64,000 nt of DNA from Streptosporangiales bacterium (GTDB lineage: Bacteria; Actinomycetota; Actinomycetes; Streptosporangiales; WHST01). The notes beneath the pieces were generated by a model. That model did not search any database, had not been told where the DNA came from, and saw only the letters and a program-made list of their open reading frames with translations. The DNA is taken from contig WHTA01000015.1 of the NCBI GenBank assembly GCA_009379825.1, positions 39,224-103,223 of the forward strand, in the 5' to 3' direction. This document shows, piece by piece, positions 36,763 to 46,388 of the stretch. The stretch's first letter is position 1; each line of letters starts with the position of its first letter. The translations under genes were made by a program, and so were the position numbers.

Positions 36763-38697
36763 GTGGCAGATCCGGCAAGCTACCGTCCCGAACCAGGCTC
36801 GGTTCCGGATTCGCCGGGGGTCTACCGGTTCCGTGACCAGGACACGCGGGTCATCTACGTCGGCAAGGCGAAGAGCCTGCGCGCGAGGCTGAGTTCGTAC
36901 TTCCAGGACCTCACGGCGCTGCACCCGCGCACGTACCAGATGGTCCGCACGGCGTGCTCGGTCGACTGGGTCGTGGTCAACACCGAGGTCGAGGCGCTCC
37001 AGCTGGAGTACTCCTGGATCAAGGAGTACGACCCGCGGTTCAACGTGAAGTACCGCGACGACAAGAGCTACCCGTACCTGGCGGTGACGCTGCACGAGGA
37101 GTTCCCCCGGCTGCAGGTGTACCGCGGGCAGAAGCGCAAGGGCGTGCGCTACTTCGGGCCGTACTCGCACGCCTGGGCGATCCGCGAGACGCTCGACCTG
37201 CTGCTGCGGGTCTTCCCCGCCCGCACCTGCTCCGCCGGCGTCTTCAAGCGCTCGGCGCAGATCGGCCGGCCGTGCCTGCTCGGCTACATCGAGAAGTGCT
37301 CGGCACCGTGCGTCGGCCGGGTGTCCGCCGAGGAGCACCGCAAGATCGTCGAGGACTTCTGCGACTTCATGTCCGGCCGCACCGGCCCGTACCTCAAGCG
37401 GCTGGAGGCGGACATGCGTGCCGCCGCGGCGGAGCTGGACTATGAGCGGGCCGCCCGGCTGCGCGACGACATCGGCACGCTGAACAAGGCGCTGGAGAAG
37501 CAGACGGTCGTGCTCGCCGACGGCACCGACTGCGACGTGATCGGCATCGCCGAGGACGAGCTGGAGGCCGCCGTGCAGGTCTTCTACGTCCGCGGCGGCC
37601 GGATCCGCGGGCAGCGCGGCTGGGTGGTGGACAAGATCGAGGAGGTCGATACCGGCGACCTGGTCGAGCAGTTCGTCACACACATCTACGGCGAGGGAGA
37701 CGTGCCGAGGGAGCTGCTCGCTCCAGAGGTGCCCGACGACGTCGCCGCCGTGGAGGAGTGGCTCACCGACCGGCGGGGCACGGCGGTGCGGCTGCGGGTG
37801 CCGCGGCGCGGCGACAAGCGCGCGCTGCTCGAGACCGTGGAGCGCAACGCCAAGCACTCGCTCGCGCTGCACAAGACCAAGCGGGCCAGCGACCTGACCG
37901 CACGCAGCAAGGCACTGCAGGAGATCCAGGATGCGCTCGACCTCTACGACGCACCGCTGCGCATCGAGTGCGTGGACGTCTCGAACCTGCAGGGAAGCGA
38001 CGTCGTCGCGTCGATGATCGTGTTCGAGGACGGCCTGCAGCGCAAGTCCGAGTACCGCCGCTTCACGGTGAAGGGGCTCGCCGGCCAGAACGACGTCGCC
38101 GCCATCCACGAAGTGGTCACCAGGCGGTTCAAGCGGCTGCTCGAGGCGCGCCAGAAGACCGGTGAGCTCGCGCCGCTGCCGGACGAGGAGGCCGGCGAGG
38201 ACGACGCCGAGACGCCGAGCCTGATCGACCCGGAGACCGGCCGGCTGCGGAAGTTCGCCTACCAGCCGAACCTGTTCGTCGTCGACGGCGGCGCACCGCA
38301 GGTGGCCGCGGCGCAGCGGGCGCTGGACGAGCTCGGCATCGACGACGTCGCCGTGTGCGGGCTGGCCAAGCGGCTGGAAGAGGTGTGGCTGCCCAGCGAC
38401 GAGTACCCGGTCATCCTGCCCCGTACGAGCGAAGGCCTGTACCTGCTGCAACGGATCCGCGACGAGGCGCACAGGTTCGCCGTTACGTTTCACCGGCAAC
38501 GCCGATCCAAGAGTATGACGCGTAGCGTGTTGGACACCGTGCCCGGCCTGGGGGAGACGAGACGCAAGGCGTTGCTGCGGCACTTCGGTTCGTTGAAGAA
38601 GTTGCGGGAGGCGACCGTCGAGGAGATCACCGAGGTCCCGGGGATCGGTCGACAGACCGCGGAGTCGCTGGTGACCGCGCTGGAACGGTCGACCTAG
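36763..38697 (+). CDS. uvrC: Excinuclease ABC subunit C
   Basis: Dual-incision nuclease of nucleotide excision repair, 644 residues. N-terminal GIY-YIG domain ([31 protein letters not shown]), central UVR motif that contacts UvrB ([20 protein letters not shown]), C-terminal RNase H-like nuclease ([20 protein letters not shown] and [14 protein letters not shown]) and two helix-hairpin-helix repeats at the end ([29 protein letters not shown]). GTG start. It leads into rapZ-yvcK-whiA. Confidence 0.97.
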   Translation: MADPASYRPEPGSVPDSPGVYRFRDQDTRVIYVGKAKSLRARLSSYFQDLTALHPRTYQMVRTACSVDWVVVNTEVEALQLEYSWIKEYDPRFNVKYRDDKSYPYLAVTLHEEFPRLQVYRGQKRKGVRYFGPYSHAWAIRETLDLLLRVFPARTCSAGVFKRSAQIGRPCLLGYIEKCSAPCVGRVSAEEHRKIVEDFCDFMSGRTGPYLKRLEADMRAAAAELDYERAARLRDDIGTLNKALEKQTVVLADGTDCDVIGIAEDELEAAVQVFYVRGGRIRGQRGWVVDKIEEVDTGDLVEQFVTHIYGEGDVPRELLAPEVPDDVAAVEEWLTDRRGTAVRLRVPRRGDKRALLETVERNAKHSLALHKTKRASDLTARSKALQEIQDALDLYDAPLRIECVDVSNLQGSDVVASMIVFEDGLQRKSEYRRFTVKGLAGQNDVAAIHEVVTRRFKRLLEARQKTGELAPLPDEEAGEDDAETPSLIDPETGRLRKFAYQPNLFVVDGGAPQVAAAQRALDELGIDDVAVCGLAKRLEEVWLPSDEYPVILPRTSEGLYLLQRIRDEAHRFAVTFHRQRRSKSMTRSVLDTVPGLGETRRKALLRHFGSLKKLREATVEEITEVPGIGRQTAESLVTALERST

Positions 38698-38757
38698 GGC
38701 ACGACCTGGTCGACCGGGTTTGACCATCACATGGGGGATCGTTGGGGGGAGCAAGAG

Positions 38758-39699
38758 ATGAGTACCGAGTCGAAGAGCTCGGCCGCAGGGGGCGATGACA
38801 TGCCGGCGGGCGATGCGGACGGCACGCCCGGCGGCCCGCCGCCGGACGTGCTCGTGGTCACCGGGATGTCCGGTGCCGGTCGCAGCACCGCCGCGAACTA
38901 CCTGGAGGATCTCGACTGGTACGTCGTCGACAACCTGCCACCCGGGCTGATCGGCACCCTGGCCGACCTCGGCGCCCGCACCCAGGGCGGCGTGCCGAAG
39001 CTGGCGGCCGTCATCGACGTGCGCAGCCGGGCGTTCACCACGTCCGACCTGCTCGAGTCGGTGCACGAGCTGCGCAAACGCGGCGTGCGTACGAAGGTGC
39101 TGTTCCTCGAGGCCACCGACGCGGTGCTCGTGCGGAGGTACGAGAGCGTGCGCCGGCCGCACCCGCTGCAGGAGGGCGAGGGCATCGTCGACGGCATCGC
39201 GCGGGAGCGGGAACGGCTCGGCGCGGTGCGCGGTGAGGCCGACCTGGTGATCGACACCAGCGACCTGAACGTGCACGACCTCAGGCGGAAGATCGTGCAG
39301 GCGTTCGCCGGGTCGGGCGAGGCGAAGCTGCGCATCACCGTGCTCTCGTTCGGCTACAAGTACGGGCTGCCGGTCGACTCGGACATGGTCGCCGACTGCC
39401 GGTTCCTGCCGAACCCGCACTGGGTGCCGGAGCTGCGGCCACTGAGCGGCCTGGACCAACCGGTGCGCGACTACCTGCTCGAGCGCGACGACACGAAGGC
39501 GTTCTTGGACAGCTACGCGACACTGCTCGACATCGTCGAGCGCGGTTACGTCAACGAGGGTAAACGTTTCTCGACGTTCGCCGTAGGCTGCACCGGAGGC
39601 AAGCACCGCAGTGTGGCGATCGCGGAGGCGTTGGCGAAACGACTGGAAGGGGCCGGGGTGGAGGTCCACGTGCACCACCGCGACCTCGGCCGGGAGTGA
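38758..39699 (+). CDS. rapZ: RNase adapter RapZ (YvcJ-type nucleotide-binding protein)
   Basis: P-loop protein of 313 residues that in other bacteria binds GTP/ATP and small RNA or UDP-GlcNAc. Walker A is GMSGAGRST, with Arg for Lys as is common in actinobacteria, followed by LEDLDWYVVDNLPP; the C-terminal domain has FSTFAVGCTGGKHRSVAIAEAL. The ATG at 38758 has GGGGAG 7 nt upstream; an ATG at 38731 has none. Part of uvrC-rapZ-yvcK-whiA, the standard order. Confidence 0.95.
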   Translation: MSTESKSSAAGGDDMPAGDADGTPGGPPPDVLVVTGMSGAGRSTAANYLEDLDWYVVDNLPPGLIGTLADLGARTQGGVPKLAAVIDVRSRAFTTSDLLESVHELRKRGVRTKVLFLEATDAVLVRRYESVRRPHPLQEGEGIVDGIARERERLGAVRGEADLVIDTSDLNVHDLRRKIVQAFAGSGEAKLRITVLSFGYKYGLPVDSDMVADCRFLPNPHWVPELRPLSGLDQPVRDYLLERDDTKAFLDSYATLLDIVERGYVNEGKRFSTFAVGCTGGKHRSVAIAEALAKRLEGAGVEVHVHHRDLGRE

Positions 39700-39747
39700 C
39701 GCCCCGCGCAGCGGCGGTTGACGATAAGTTGCGGAAGATGGAGCTGC

Positions 39748-40746
39748 ATGACAGGTAAGGCTGGGCCGCGGGTCGTCGCCTTGGGTGGTGGTCACGGCCT
39801 GTACGCCTCCCTCTCCGCGCTCCGGCGGGTCACCAGGAACCTGACCGCGGTGGTGACCGTGGCGGACGACGGTGGGTCGAGCGGGCGGTTGCGCAAGGAG
39901 TTCGGGGTGCTACCGCCCGGCGACCTCCGGATGGCGCTCGCCGCGCTGTGCCGTACCGACGAGTGGGGCGAGACCTGGCGCGAGGTCGTGCAGCACAGGT
40001 TCGTCAGCGACGGGCCGTTGAACGGCCATGCGGTGGGCAACCTGCTGATCGTCAGCCTGGCCCAGCAGATGGGCGAGCCGGTCGCGGCGCTCGACTGGGT
40101 GGGCCGGCTGCTCGGCGCCCAGGGACGGGTGCTGCCGATGTGCCCGCAACCGCTCGGCATCCGCGCGACCGTACGCGAGCGCGACGGCGGTGGGCAGGTC
40201 CGCACCCGGACGGTGGACGGCCAGGTGGCCGTGGCGACCACGTCCGGGGAGGTGCAGTCGGTGCAGATCGTCCCGGACGACCCGCCGGCCTGCCCGGAGT
40301 CGCTTGCGGCGATCGAGGCGGCGGACTGGGTGGTGCTCGGACCTGGGTCCTGGTTCACCAGCGTGCTGCCGCACCTTAAGGTGCCTGAGCTGGCGGCCGC
40401 GCTGCTGAACACGTCGGCGCGTAAGGTGGTCGCGCTCAACCTTGCGCCGCAGCCGGGGGAGACGGCCGGTTTCTCGCCCGAGCAGCATCTGCGGGTGCTG
40501 GCCGAACACGCGCCGACCCTCCAGGTCGACGTGGTGGTCGCGGACGAGCGGGTCACGGCCGACCCGGACGCGTTGGTCGAGGCGACCAAGGAGCTCCACG
40601 CCGAGCTGGTGCTCGAGCGGGTGGGGATGGTGGACGGCAGTCCACGGCACGATCCACGCCGGTTGGCCGGCGTCTATCGTGCGCTGTTTGCGGAGTACGA
40701 CACCGCCGGAGGGGACTCGGCGGTCGGGTCGAGAGGACAAGACTGA
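39748..40746 (+). CDS. yvcK: YvcK/CofD-like protein (gluconeogenesis and cell-wall factor)
   Basis: CofD-fold protein of 332 residues; YvcK/CuvA homologues bind UDP-sugars and affect morphology and growth on gluconeogenic carbon. Motifs [49 protein letters not shown] and [13 protein letters not shown] are all present. The ATG at 39748 has GGAG 5 nt upstream. Its stop overlaps the whiA start by one base. Confidence 0.94.
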   Translation: MTGKAGPRVVALGGGHGLYASLSALRRVTRNLTAVVTVADDGGSSGRLRKEFGVLPPGDLRMALAALCRTDEWGETWREVVQHRFVSDGPLNGHAVGNLLIVSLAQQMGEPVAALDWVGRLLGAQGRVLPMCPQPLGIRATVRERDGGGQVRTRTVDGQVAVATTSGEVQSVQIVPDDPPACPESLAAIEAADWVVLGPGSWFTSVLPHLKVPELAAALLNTSARKVVALNLAPQPGETAGFSPEQHLRVLAEHAPTLQVDVVVADERVTADPDALVEATKELHAELVLERVGMVDGSPRHDPRRLAGVYRALFAEYDTAGGDSAVGSRGQD

Positions 40747-41723
40747 TGGCGATGACAGCCGCGGTGAAGGACGAGCTCGCTCGGGTGACGGTGACGAAAC
40801 CGTGCTGCCGGAAGGCGGAGGTCGCGAGCATGCTGCGGTTCGCCGGTGGGCTGCACCTGATCGGTGGGCGCATCGTCGTCGAGGCCGAGCTGGACACCGG
40901 CGTCGCCGCGCGGCGACTGCGCAAGGACATCTCTGAGGTCTACGGCCACACGTCCGAGCTCGCGGTGATCGCGGCCGGCGGCCTGCGCAGGGGCAGCCGG
41001 TACATCGTGCGCGTGGACAAGGACGGCGAGCAGCTGGCCAGGCAGACCGGCCTGGTGGACGGCCGCGGGCGGCCGGTGCGCGGCCTGCCGCCGCAGGTCG
41101 TGTCGGGGTCCACGTGCGACGCGGAGGCGGCCTGGCGGGGTGCGTTCCTCGCGCACGGCTCGCTGACCGAGCCTGGCCGGTCGACCGTACTCGAGATCAC
41201 CTGCCCGGGCTCGGAGGCGGCGCTCGCGCTCGTCGGCGCGGCACGGCGGCTCGGCGTCTCCGCCAAGGCCAGGGAGGTGCGCGGTGTCGACCGGGTGGTG
41301 GTGAAGGACGGGGACGCGATCAGCACCGTGCTCACCCGGCTCGGGGCGCACGAGAGCGTACTGACCTGGGAGGAGCGGCGGCTGCGCCGCGAGGTGCGGG
41401 CCACCGCCAACCGGCTGGCGAACTTCGACGACGCGAACCTCCGCCGCTCGGCGCGCGCGGCGGTGGCGGCGAGCGCCAGGGTGCAGCGTGCGCTGGAGAT
41501 CCTCGGCGCGGACGTACCCGACCACCTGAAGCAGGCCGGCGACCTGCGGGTGCAGAACCAGCAGGCGAGCCTGGAGGAGCTCGGCCAGCTCGCCGAGCCA
41601 CCCCTGACCAAGGACGCCATCGCCGGCCGGATCCGCCGCCTGCTGGCAATGGCGGACAAGCGTGCGTCCGACCTCGGCATCCCGAGCACCGAAGCGTCCC
41701 TACCCGCCGACGCGATGAACTAG
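40746..41723 (+). CDS. whiA: Sporulation/cell division regulator WhiA
   Basis: DNA-binding protein of 325 residues: N-terminal LAGLIDADG-like part ([45 protein letters not shown]), C-terminal helix-turn-helix ([29 protein letters not shown]). In Streptomyces it acts with WhiB to switch on sporulation division genes; it is conserved also in non-sporulating species. The ATG overlaps the yvcK stop (TGATG). Followed by a hairpin shared with the opposing 6C RNA. Confidence 0.96.
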   Translation: MAMTAAVKDELARVTVTKPCCRKAEVASMLRFAGGLHLIGGRIVVEAELDTGVAARRLRKDISEVYGHTSELAVIAAGGLRRGSRYIVRVDKDGEQLARQTGLVDGRGRPVRGLPPQVVSGSTCDAEAAWRGAFLAHGSLTEPGRSTVLEITCPGSEAALALVGAARRLGVSAKAREVRGVDRVVVKDGDAISTVLTRLGAHESVLTWEERRLRREVRATANRLANFDDANLRRSARAAVAASARVQRALEILGADVPDHLKQAGDLRVQNQQASLEELGQLAEPPLTKDAIAGRIRRLLAMADKRASDLGIPSTEASLPADAMN

Positions 41724-41743
41724 GCCGCTCGCCGGTTCGGGGC

Positions 41744-41848
41744 AGGAAAAGGGCCCCATCCGGGGGGAAGATGGGGCCCTTGCGACTCCCGGCGGCTAGC
41801 TACCGAAAGTCTGGGACTCGGCACTGGGGGGTAGATGCCGAGTCCGGC
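41744..41848 (-). ncRNA. 6C-family small RNA
   Basis: Read on the minus strand, two perfect stem-loops each display six consecutive C in the loop, the defining trait of the actinobacterial 6C RNA. Stem 1: GGACTCGGCA/TGCCGAGTCC, loop TCTACCCCCCAG (41845-41814). Stem 2: AAGGGCCCCATC/GATGGGGCCCTT, loop TTCCCCCCG (41781-41749), followed by TTCC, i.e. an intrinsic terminator. About 32 nt joins the stems. In mycobacteria a 6C RNA pairs through its C loops with G-rich mRNA. The 5' end is approximate. It converges with whiA. Confidence 0.88.
41749..41781. terminator. 12-bp hairpin shared by whiA and the 6C RNA
   Basis: AAGGGCCCCATC and GATGGGGCCCTT form a perfect stem with a 9-nt loop, 26 bp after the whiA stop. 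For whiA there is no T-tract on the 3' side; for the minus strand a short T-run follows. Confidence 0.65.
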
Positions 41849-42214
41849 AGGCGCACGTCCAACCGTGTGCAGTGGGCGGAGTTGGAGGGCAGGACCGCCG
41901 CCGGTATCGGGGCAACGCCGGCGGCCCCACCACGTTCGTGGTCCCGGTCAGGTCCGGGATGGGGGAGCGCCCAACTGCGCTCGGGGTGCTTGCCTAGCTA
42001 TGCAGATGTGTGCTGAAGCGACGGGCCCGCCGGCCTGCAGACCCGAGGGGCGTCGGGTCCGAAGTGGAAGGCTCGTCGTCCCAGATGATGTCGCGGCCGG
42101 CAACGCTGGCGGGCTCTGTGCGTTCCGCCGTTACCGGTTCTGCCTGCGTTGCCAGTGTCACAGTGCGTCTCCCTGCTGTGCCGCGTGTACGCTTCGCTGC
42201 CGCAGGTCGCTCGG
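41849..42214. other. Intergenic region between 6C RNA and DUF397 gene
   Basis: About 365 bp. It must hold the 6C promoter (minus strand), but I see no clear hexamers. Only short frames without ribosome sites are present on both strands; nothing else is recognised. Confidence 0.3.
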
Positions 42215-42451
42215 TTACGCGACCAAGTAGTCGAACTCGCCGTCCTTGACTCCGGCGAGGAATGCTCTGATCTCGCTCGGTGTGTAGACGATCGCCGGGC
42301 CCTCTGGTGTCTGTGAGTGGCGGACCGCGACGTGACCGTTGCTCATCTTGGCGACCTCGACACAGTTGCCGTTGCCGCCGCTGTGCCTGCTCTTCCGCCA
42401 GTCAAGGCCAGAGAGGTCGCGGTCGAGTCCCGCAGTGTCGGCCTCGTTCAC
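42215..42451 (-). CDS. DUF397 domain small protein
   Basis: A 78-residue protein of the actinobacterial DUF397 family, known as the small partner of WhiJ-like XRE regulators and possibly an antagonist of them. Family core: LDWRKSRHSGGNGNCVEVA, VAVRHSQTPEGPAIVYTPSEIRAFLAGVKDGEFD. The GTG at 42451 has a very strong AAAGGAGGTG site. It is followed by no close gene, and lies 288 bp downstream of the XRE gene on the same strand with its own promoter. Confidence 0.92.
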   Translation of the reverse strand: MNEADTAGLDRDLSGLDWRKSRHSGGNGNCVEVAKMSNGHVAVRHSQTPEGPAIVYTPSEIRAFLAGVKDGEFDYLVA

Positions 42452-42472
42452 CGCGCCACCTCCTTTCGACCA

Positions 42473-42569
42473 TGCACCTGCACAAGACATCTGCAAGCGC
42501 CGTCTGCACGTGCATCTGAGTTTGCATGGTGCCGCAACACGTGTCAATGCACGTACGTATGCACGTGCA
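42473..42569. promoter_or_regulatory. Repeated TGCAC(G/C)TGCA palindromes with promoter before the DUF397 gene
   Basis: TGCACCTGCA (42473-42482), TGCACGTGCA (42505-42514) and TGCACGTGCA (42560-42569), plus TGCACGTACGTATGCA at 42548, form an array. Between them on the minus strand TTGACA (42547-42542) is followed after 17 bp by CAAACT (42524-42519), a plausible promoter for the DUF397 gene. Candidate operator array for the adjacent XRE regulator. Confidence 0.55.
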
Positions 42570-42739
42570 CGAGGTAGTGGCGGGCACATGGCGTGACTAA
42601 TGTGCCAACTCTGGTATGACCAGAGCTGACCTGCGAAAACATGGTCCGATCTGGATGGTTGCGCTGGTGGCGGGCCTCGAAGTGACCCAAATGTGATCTG
42701 GCCGACATCGGGCGACGCGGCGGTCGAGAGGGCCTGCAG

Positions 42740-43609
42740 TCAGTCCTTGCGTACCAGGGCGGCCAGCAGCTGGCGGGACTCGTCCGGGGTTGCGGCGGTG
42801 GTGACCAGCCGGTGGAAGACCTTCGCGTACAGGTCGACCTCGGAGCGCTTGTCCAGGTACAGGGCGCCGGAGAGGTGCTCGAGGTACGCGACGTCGGGCA
42901 GCTCGGGCTCGGCGAACCGGAGCAGCGTGAACGGGCCCTCCGCGCCGCCGCCGCCGGAGCTGAACGGCACGATCTGCACCGACACCGTCGGTAGCCGGGT
43001 GAGGTCGAGCAGGTGCTGCCACTGGTCGCGCATCACCGACTCGTCGGCCACCGACCGGTAGAGCACGCCCTCGTCGATGAGCGCCCACACCCGCGGTGCG
43101 CGCGGCATGGCGAGCACCCGCTGGCGGTCGCGACGCAGCGCCACCCGGCGCTCCACCTGTTCCGGGGTGATGTCGGGCAGGCACAGCCGCACCACGGCGC
43201 GGGCGTACTGCTCGGTCTGCAGCAACCCGGGGACGAACTGGGTCTCCAGGGTCTGCACCCGGGACGCGGACTCCTCCAGGCCGATGAAGTCCTGGAACCA
43301 CCGGGCCAGCGTGTCGCTGTACGTGTGCCACCAGCCCGGCTGGTTCGACTGGCGGACCAGGTCGAGGAACGACTCGCGCTCGTGCTCGTCGTCGACGCCG
43401 TACAGGGTGAGCAGGTCGGCGACGTCGCGCTCCTTGAACGTGACCCGGCCGAGCTCCAGGCGGCTGATCTTCGACTCGGACGCACGGATCGTGTAGCCGG
43501 CCTGTGGCCGGGAGATGCCGCGCGACTCGCGGAGCCGGCGCAGCTGGCCACCGAGGACCATGCGCCGCGCGGTGGAGCCGACCTCGGCGGACTCAGCGCC
43601 TGCGGCCAC
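42740..43609 (-). CDS. XRE-family regulator with DUF5753 (WhiJ-like)
   Basis: Regulator of 289 residues. N-terminal helix-turn-helix (about 15-75: LGGQLRRLRESRGISRPQAGYTIRASESKISRLELG) and a C-terminal DUF5753 domain (FQDFIGLEESASRVQTLETQFVPGLLQTEQYARAV, ...SVQIVPFSSG). These are multi-copy developmental or antibiotic regulators in morphologically complex actinomycetes. The GTG at 43609 follows GGAGG closely. The DUF397 partner is directly downstream. Confidence 0.92.
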   Translation of the reverse strand: MAAGAESAEVGSTARRMVLGGQLRRLRESRGISRPQAGYTIRASESKISRLELGRVTFKERDVADLLTLYGVDDEHERESFLDLVRQSNQPGWWHTYSDTLARWFQDFIGLEESASRVQTLETQFVPGLLQTEQYARAVVRLCLPDITPEQVERRVALRRDRQRVLAMPRAPRVWALIDEGVLYRSVADESVMRDQWQHLLDLTRLPTVSVQIVPFSSGGGGAEGPFTLLRFAEPELPDVAYLEHLSGALYLDKRSEVDLYAKVFHRLVTTAATPDESRQLLAALVRKD

Positions 43610-43722
43610 CGGACCTCCACCAAGCTCGTCGACGCGTACCTGCCAGCGTCGGCATCCTAGTACGCCTGTCACGCGGCCTGCCCGACGTGCTTGCGGAGCG
43701 TCGCGGTGACCGTGCCCTCGGC

Positions 43723-44871
43723 TCAGGCGACGGTAGCGGCTGCGGCGGCCCAGGTGTTGCAGGTGTCCGGGGCGCGGTGGTCCCAGCCGTACCGGATCAG
43801 CCAGCGGTGGTTGCTCGCGAAGTTGCCGTGCACGCGAAGCGACGGGTCGTCGCCGGCGCCGTCGAGCGCGTCGTCACCGGTGCGGTCGGCGGTCTCCGCC
43901 ATGGCCGCCCGCTCGATACGCATCGTACGGGCGTTCGAGCCGGTGAAGACGCCGGCGAAGCACTGCGCCTGCAGCTCCAGCCGCCGGGTGAGCCGGGTGT
44001 AGCCGTCCACATTGCGCGGGTAGACCTTGTTGTACCGGGTGTAGTACGCACCGGTGATGCCGGTCATCTGCTGGATGTGGTGAGCGTACTCGTGCGCGGA
44101 GGTCGAGATGAGGTACTCCCGGTCCTTCGGCAGCACGGCGCGCTTCGCGCTGGGCAGCGAGTAGTACACGGTGCGGTTCGTGGGGCAGTAGAACGCAACC
44201 GGTACGTAGCCCTCGACGCTGCTGCGGCACGGCGACGTGGGTTCCGCCGTGTGCGAGATCACCAGGTCCGGTGGGGTGTGGGTGATGCCGCGCTTGCGTA
44301 GCTGCGCCTGCCACGCGCGGTTCAGGCAGGTGGTGGACTCCCGGACGAACTTCTCGTACGGCTCGGGCGCCGCCGACCGCAGGTCCGCCCGGCACTCGAC
44401 ACTGGCCATCCGCCCGGTCCGGTAGACCGGGTTGCGGGCGGGGTCGCCGTGCCGCTCGGGCTCCTGGCGCTCGGCCCGGGACGACGTGGACTGTGGGCGT
44501 CCAGGATCCGTAGGCTCTGCCGTGCTGTCGTGCTTGCCGACCACCGCGCCCAGTGCGGCAGCGGCGACCACGAGCAGCAGGAAGGCGCCGCTGCCGCCGA
44601 GCAGCAGGGCGGCGGCAGCGGGCGGCCGGTGCCTCGCAGAGCGCTGCGGAACCGGGCGGGCGAGCTGGGTCGGCCGCCCCTCGGCATGCCGGTCGTCCAG
44701 TGTGCCGCTCGTTGCGACGGCAGCGTGCGCCTCGCCGCGGTCCGGTGCCACCGGAGGCGGCAGCGGTGCGTTGGGTGCGGGCAGCCGCGACGTCCGGCGA
44801 GCGGACAGCGACGTCGTCTCGTCGTGCTGCCCGTCGTCCGATGTCGGTGGCTGCCCGGCGCCAGTCGTCAC
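43723..44871 (-). CDS. Membrane-anchored neutral zinc metallopeptidase (YpfJ-like), short N-terminus
   Basis: A 382-residue single-pass protein. The N-terminal half is hydrophilic and Pro/Arg-rich, then one helix (AAALLLGGSGAFLLLVVAAAALGAVVG near residues 95-120) and an extracellular domain with Cys residues and the zinc motif AHEYAHHIQQMTGI (HExxH) followed by LELQAQCFAGVF, whose Glu is the probable third ligand. C-terminus DTCNTWAAAAATVA. The GTG overlaps the upstream paralogue stop (GTGA). Physiological substrate unknown. Confidence 0.85.
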   Translation of the reverse strand: MTTGAGQPPTSDDGQHDETTSLSARRTSRLPAPNAPLPPPVAPDRGEAHAAVATSGTLDDRHAEGRPTQLARPVPQRSARHRPPAAAALLLGGSGAFLLLVVAAAALGAVVGKHDSTAEPTDPGRPQSTSSRAERQEPERHGDPARNPVYRTGRMASVECRADLRSAAPEPYEKFVRESTTCLNRAWQAQLRKRGITHTPPDLVISHTAEPTSPCRSSVEGYVPVAFYCPTNRTVYYSLPSAKRAVLPKDREYLISTSAHEYAHHIQQMTGITGAYYTRYNKVYPRNVDGYTRLTRRLELQAQCFAGVFTGSNARTMRIERAAMAETADRTGDDALDGAGDDPSLRVHGNFASNHRWLIRYGWDHRAPDTCNTWAAAAATVA

Positions 44872-46301
44872 GCCACCCGCGATCCCGGTGCCGTCCAGGT
44901 GTTGCAGCTGCCCGCGTTCGACGTGTCGAAGCCGCGTTTGTACCAGTGCCCGTTGTTGCGGTAGTTGCCGTGCGTGCGGTGGGCCGTGGTCGGCTTGCCG
45001 CCGTCCAGGTGGTTGTCGCCCACCCGGTCCTCCGCGTACCTGATGTTCGAGCTCTCGCCCATCGTGCGGTAGTTCTTGCCGACGAACAGCCCGGCCAGGC
45101 ACTGTGCCTGCAGCTCGTTGCGACGGGTCATCCTGGAGCGCTTCGCGACGTTCGAGTAGTTCCGCTGGTAGCGCTCGTTGAACTCCTCGTTGATCCCGGC
45201 GAGCGCCTGGACGTGGTGCCCGTACTCGTGGGCGACCGTCGCGAACATGTGCTCCCTGGTCTGGGAGCGTGCCTGGTTCACCGAGTAGTAGATCGTCTCG
45301 TTCACCGAGCAGTAGAACGCCGCGGGCACGTAGCCTGTGTCGCCGCTGCTGCACGGCGAGTTCGAGGAGCCGTTGGACACCACGATGTCCGGCGACCGGT
45401 GCGTCATACCCTCCCTGGCGAACTGCGCCTTCCACATCTTGTTCAGGCACGGGTTGGCCTTGCGGGCGAAGCGGCCGATCGCGCCGGTCGACGGGAGCCT
45501 GGCGCGGCAGCCGACGTTCTTCGCCTTGCCGGTGTCGTAGATCTTGTTCTTCTCCGGCGAGCCGTAGCCGTCCTCGCTCTCCGACGGCGAGCTGAGCGAG
45601 CTCGAGCTGCTCGACGACGAGCTGGACGAGAGCGTCGGCGATCCGATGGCCGACGACGACGCCGAGTACGACGACGCCGAGTACGACGAGTAGGAGCTGC
45701 TGGGGTAGCCCGTCGGCTCGTCATCGTCGTCGGCCGTGGCGGCGATCAGGATGACGACGATGAACAGCAGCACGACCACGCCGCCGCCACCGAGCAGGAT
45801 CGGCACCAGCGGTGACGACTTCTTCCGCGGCGGCGGGCCGACCGGTCCGCCGAAGCCAGGACCGCCCGGTGGCGGGCCCATCGGCCCACCCGGGCCGAAG
45901 CCGCCCGGGGGTGGTGGTCCGCTCGGGGGCGGCGGTCCGCCCGGACCGCCTGGTGGACGTCCGCCCGGTGGCGGTCCGCCGGGAGGGCCTGGTGGACGTC
46001 CGCCGGGACCACCCGGTGGGGGCGGCCCGCCGCGGCCGCCAGGCGGTCCCATCGGCCCGCCCGGTGGCGGGCCGGGTGGGCGCCCCGGCGGCGGTGCGGG
46101 TGGCCGTCCAGGCGGTGGTCCTGGCGGCATCGCGCGGGGGCCGCCTGGCGGCCGTCCGGTGGCTGGTGGTGGTCCTGGTGGTCGGCCGGTGGACGGTGGG
46201 GCTGGCACGGGTGGTCGACCTGGCACCGGCGGCCGTCCGCCCGGTGGTGGTGGGGGACCACCACGACCTGGCCCGCCCGGGCCCCATCCGCTCCCGCTCA
46301 T
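44868..46301 (-). CDS. Membrane-anchored neutral zinc metallopeptidase (YpfJ-like) with Pro/Gly-rich collagen-like N-terminus
   Basis: A 477-residue protein. Residues about 1-160 are dominated by PPG/GGPP repeats, then a transmembrane helix (LVPILLGGGGVVVLLFIVVILIAA), a Ser/Tyr-rich linker and the peptidase domain: AHEYGHHVQALAGI (HExxH), RNELQAQCLAGLFVG (third ligand region) and AEDRVGDNHLDGG. Paired Cys in the outer domain suggest disulfides. The ATG at 46301 has GGAAAGGA upstream. First gene of a pair with the next paralogue; the two share the whole peptidase domain but differ in the N-terminus. Confidence 0.87.
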   Translation of the reverse strand: MSGSGWGPGGPGRGGPPPPPGGRPPVPGRPPVPAPPSTGRPPGPPPATGRPPGGPRAMPPGPPPGRPPAPPPGRPPGPPPGGPMGPPGGRGGPPPPGGPGGRPPGPPGGPPPGGRPPGGPGGPPPPSGPPPPGGFGPGGPMGPPPGGPGFGGPVGPPPRKKSSPLVPILLGGGGVVVLLFIVVILIAATADDDDEPTGYPSSSYSSYSASSYSASSSAIGSPTLSSSSSSSSSSSLSSPSESEDGYGSPEKNKIYDTGKAKNVGCRARLPSTGAIGRFARKANPCLNKMWKAQFAREGMTHRSPDIVVSNGSSNSPCSSGDTGYVPAAFYCSVNETIYYSVNQARSQTREHMFATVAHEYGHHVQALAGINEEFNERYQRNYSNVAKRSRMTRRNELQAQCLAGLFVGKNYRTMGESSNIRYAEDRVGDNHLDGGKPTTAHRTHGNYRNNGHWYKRGFDTSNAGSCNTWTAPGSRVA

Positions 46302-46388
46302 CCGCGCATCCTTTCCTTCCAGGCAGGCGAACGCTATCGTCCGTGCGCCGACTCGGGCCACCTGGCGCACACGCAGAGCATTTCTACC
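46302..46388. other. Upstream region of the metallopeptidase pair
   Basis: Holds the ribosome site of the first peptidase gene; no clear promoter hexamers. The decayed copy begins just beyond. Confidence 0.3.

Noticed and set aside
36274..39795. 1173-codon minus-strand frame opposite uvrC and rapZ
   Set aside because: Same reason: high GC removes stop codons opposite strongly biased coding sequence.
41814..41845. Second hairpin after whiA read as a plus-strand terminator or riboswitch
   Set aside because: Loops with six C on the minus strand and the linked second stem fit the 6C RNA much better.
42473..42569. Possible CRISPR-like repeat array of TGCACGTGCA units
   Set aside because: Repeats are only 10 bp, palindromic and irregularly spaced; fits operators, not CRISPR.
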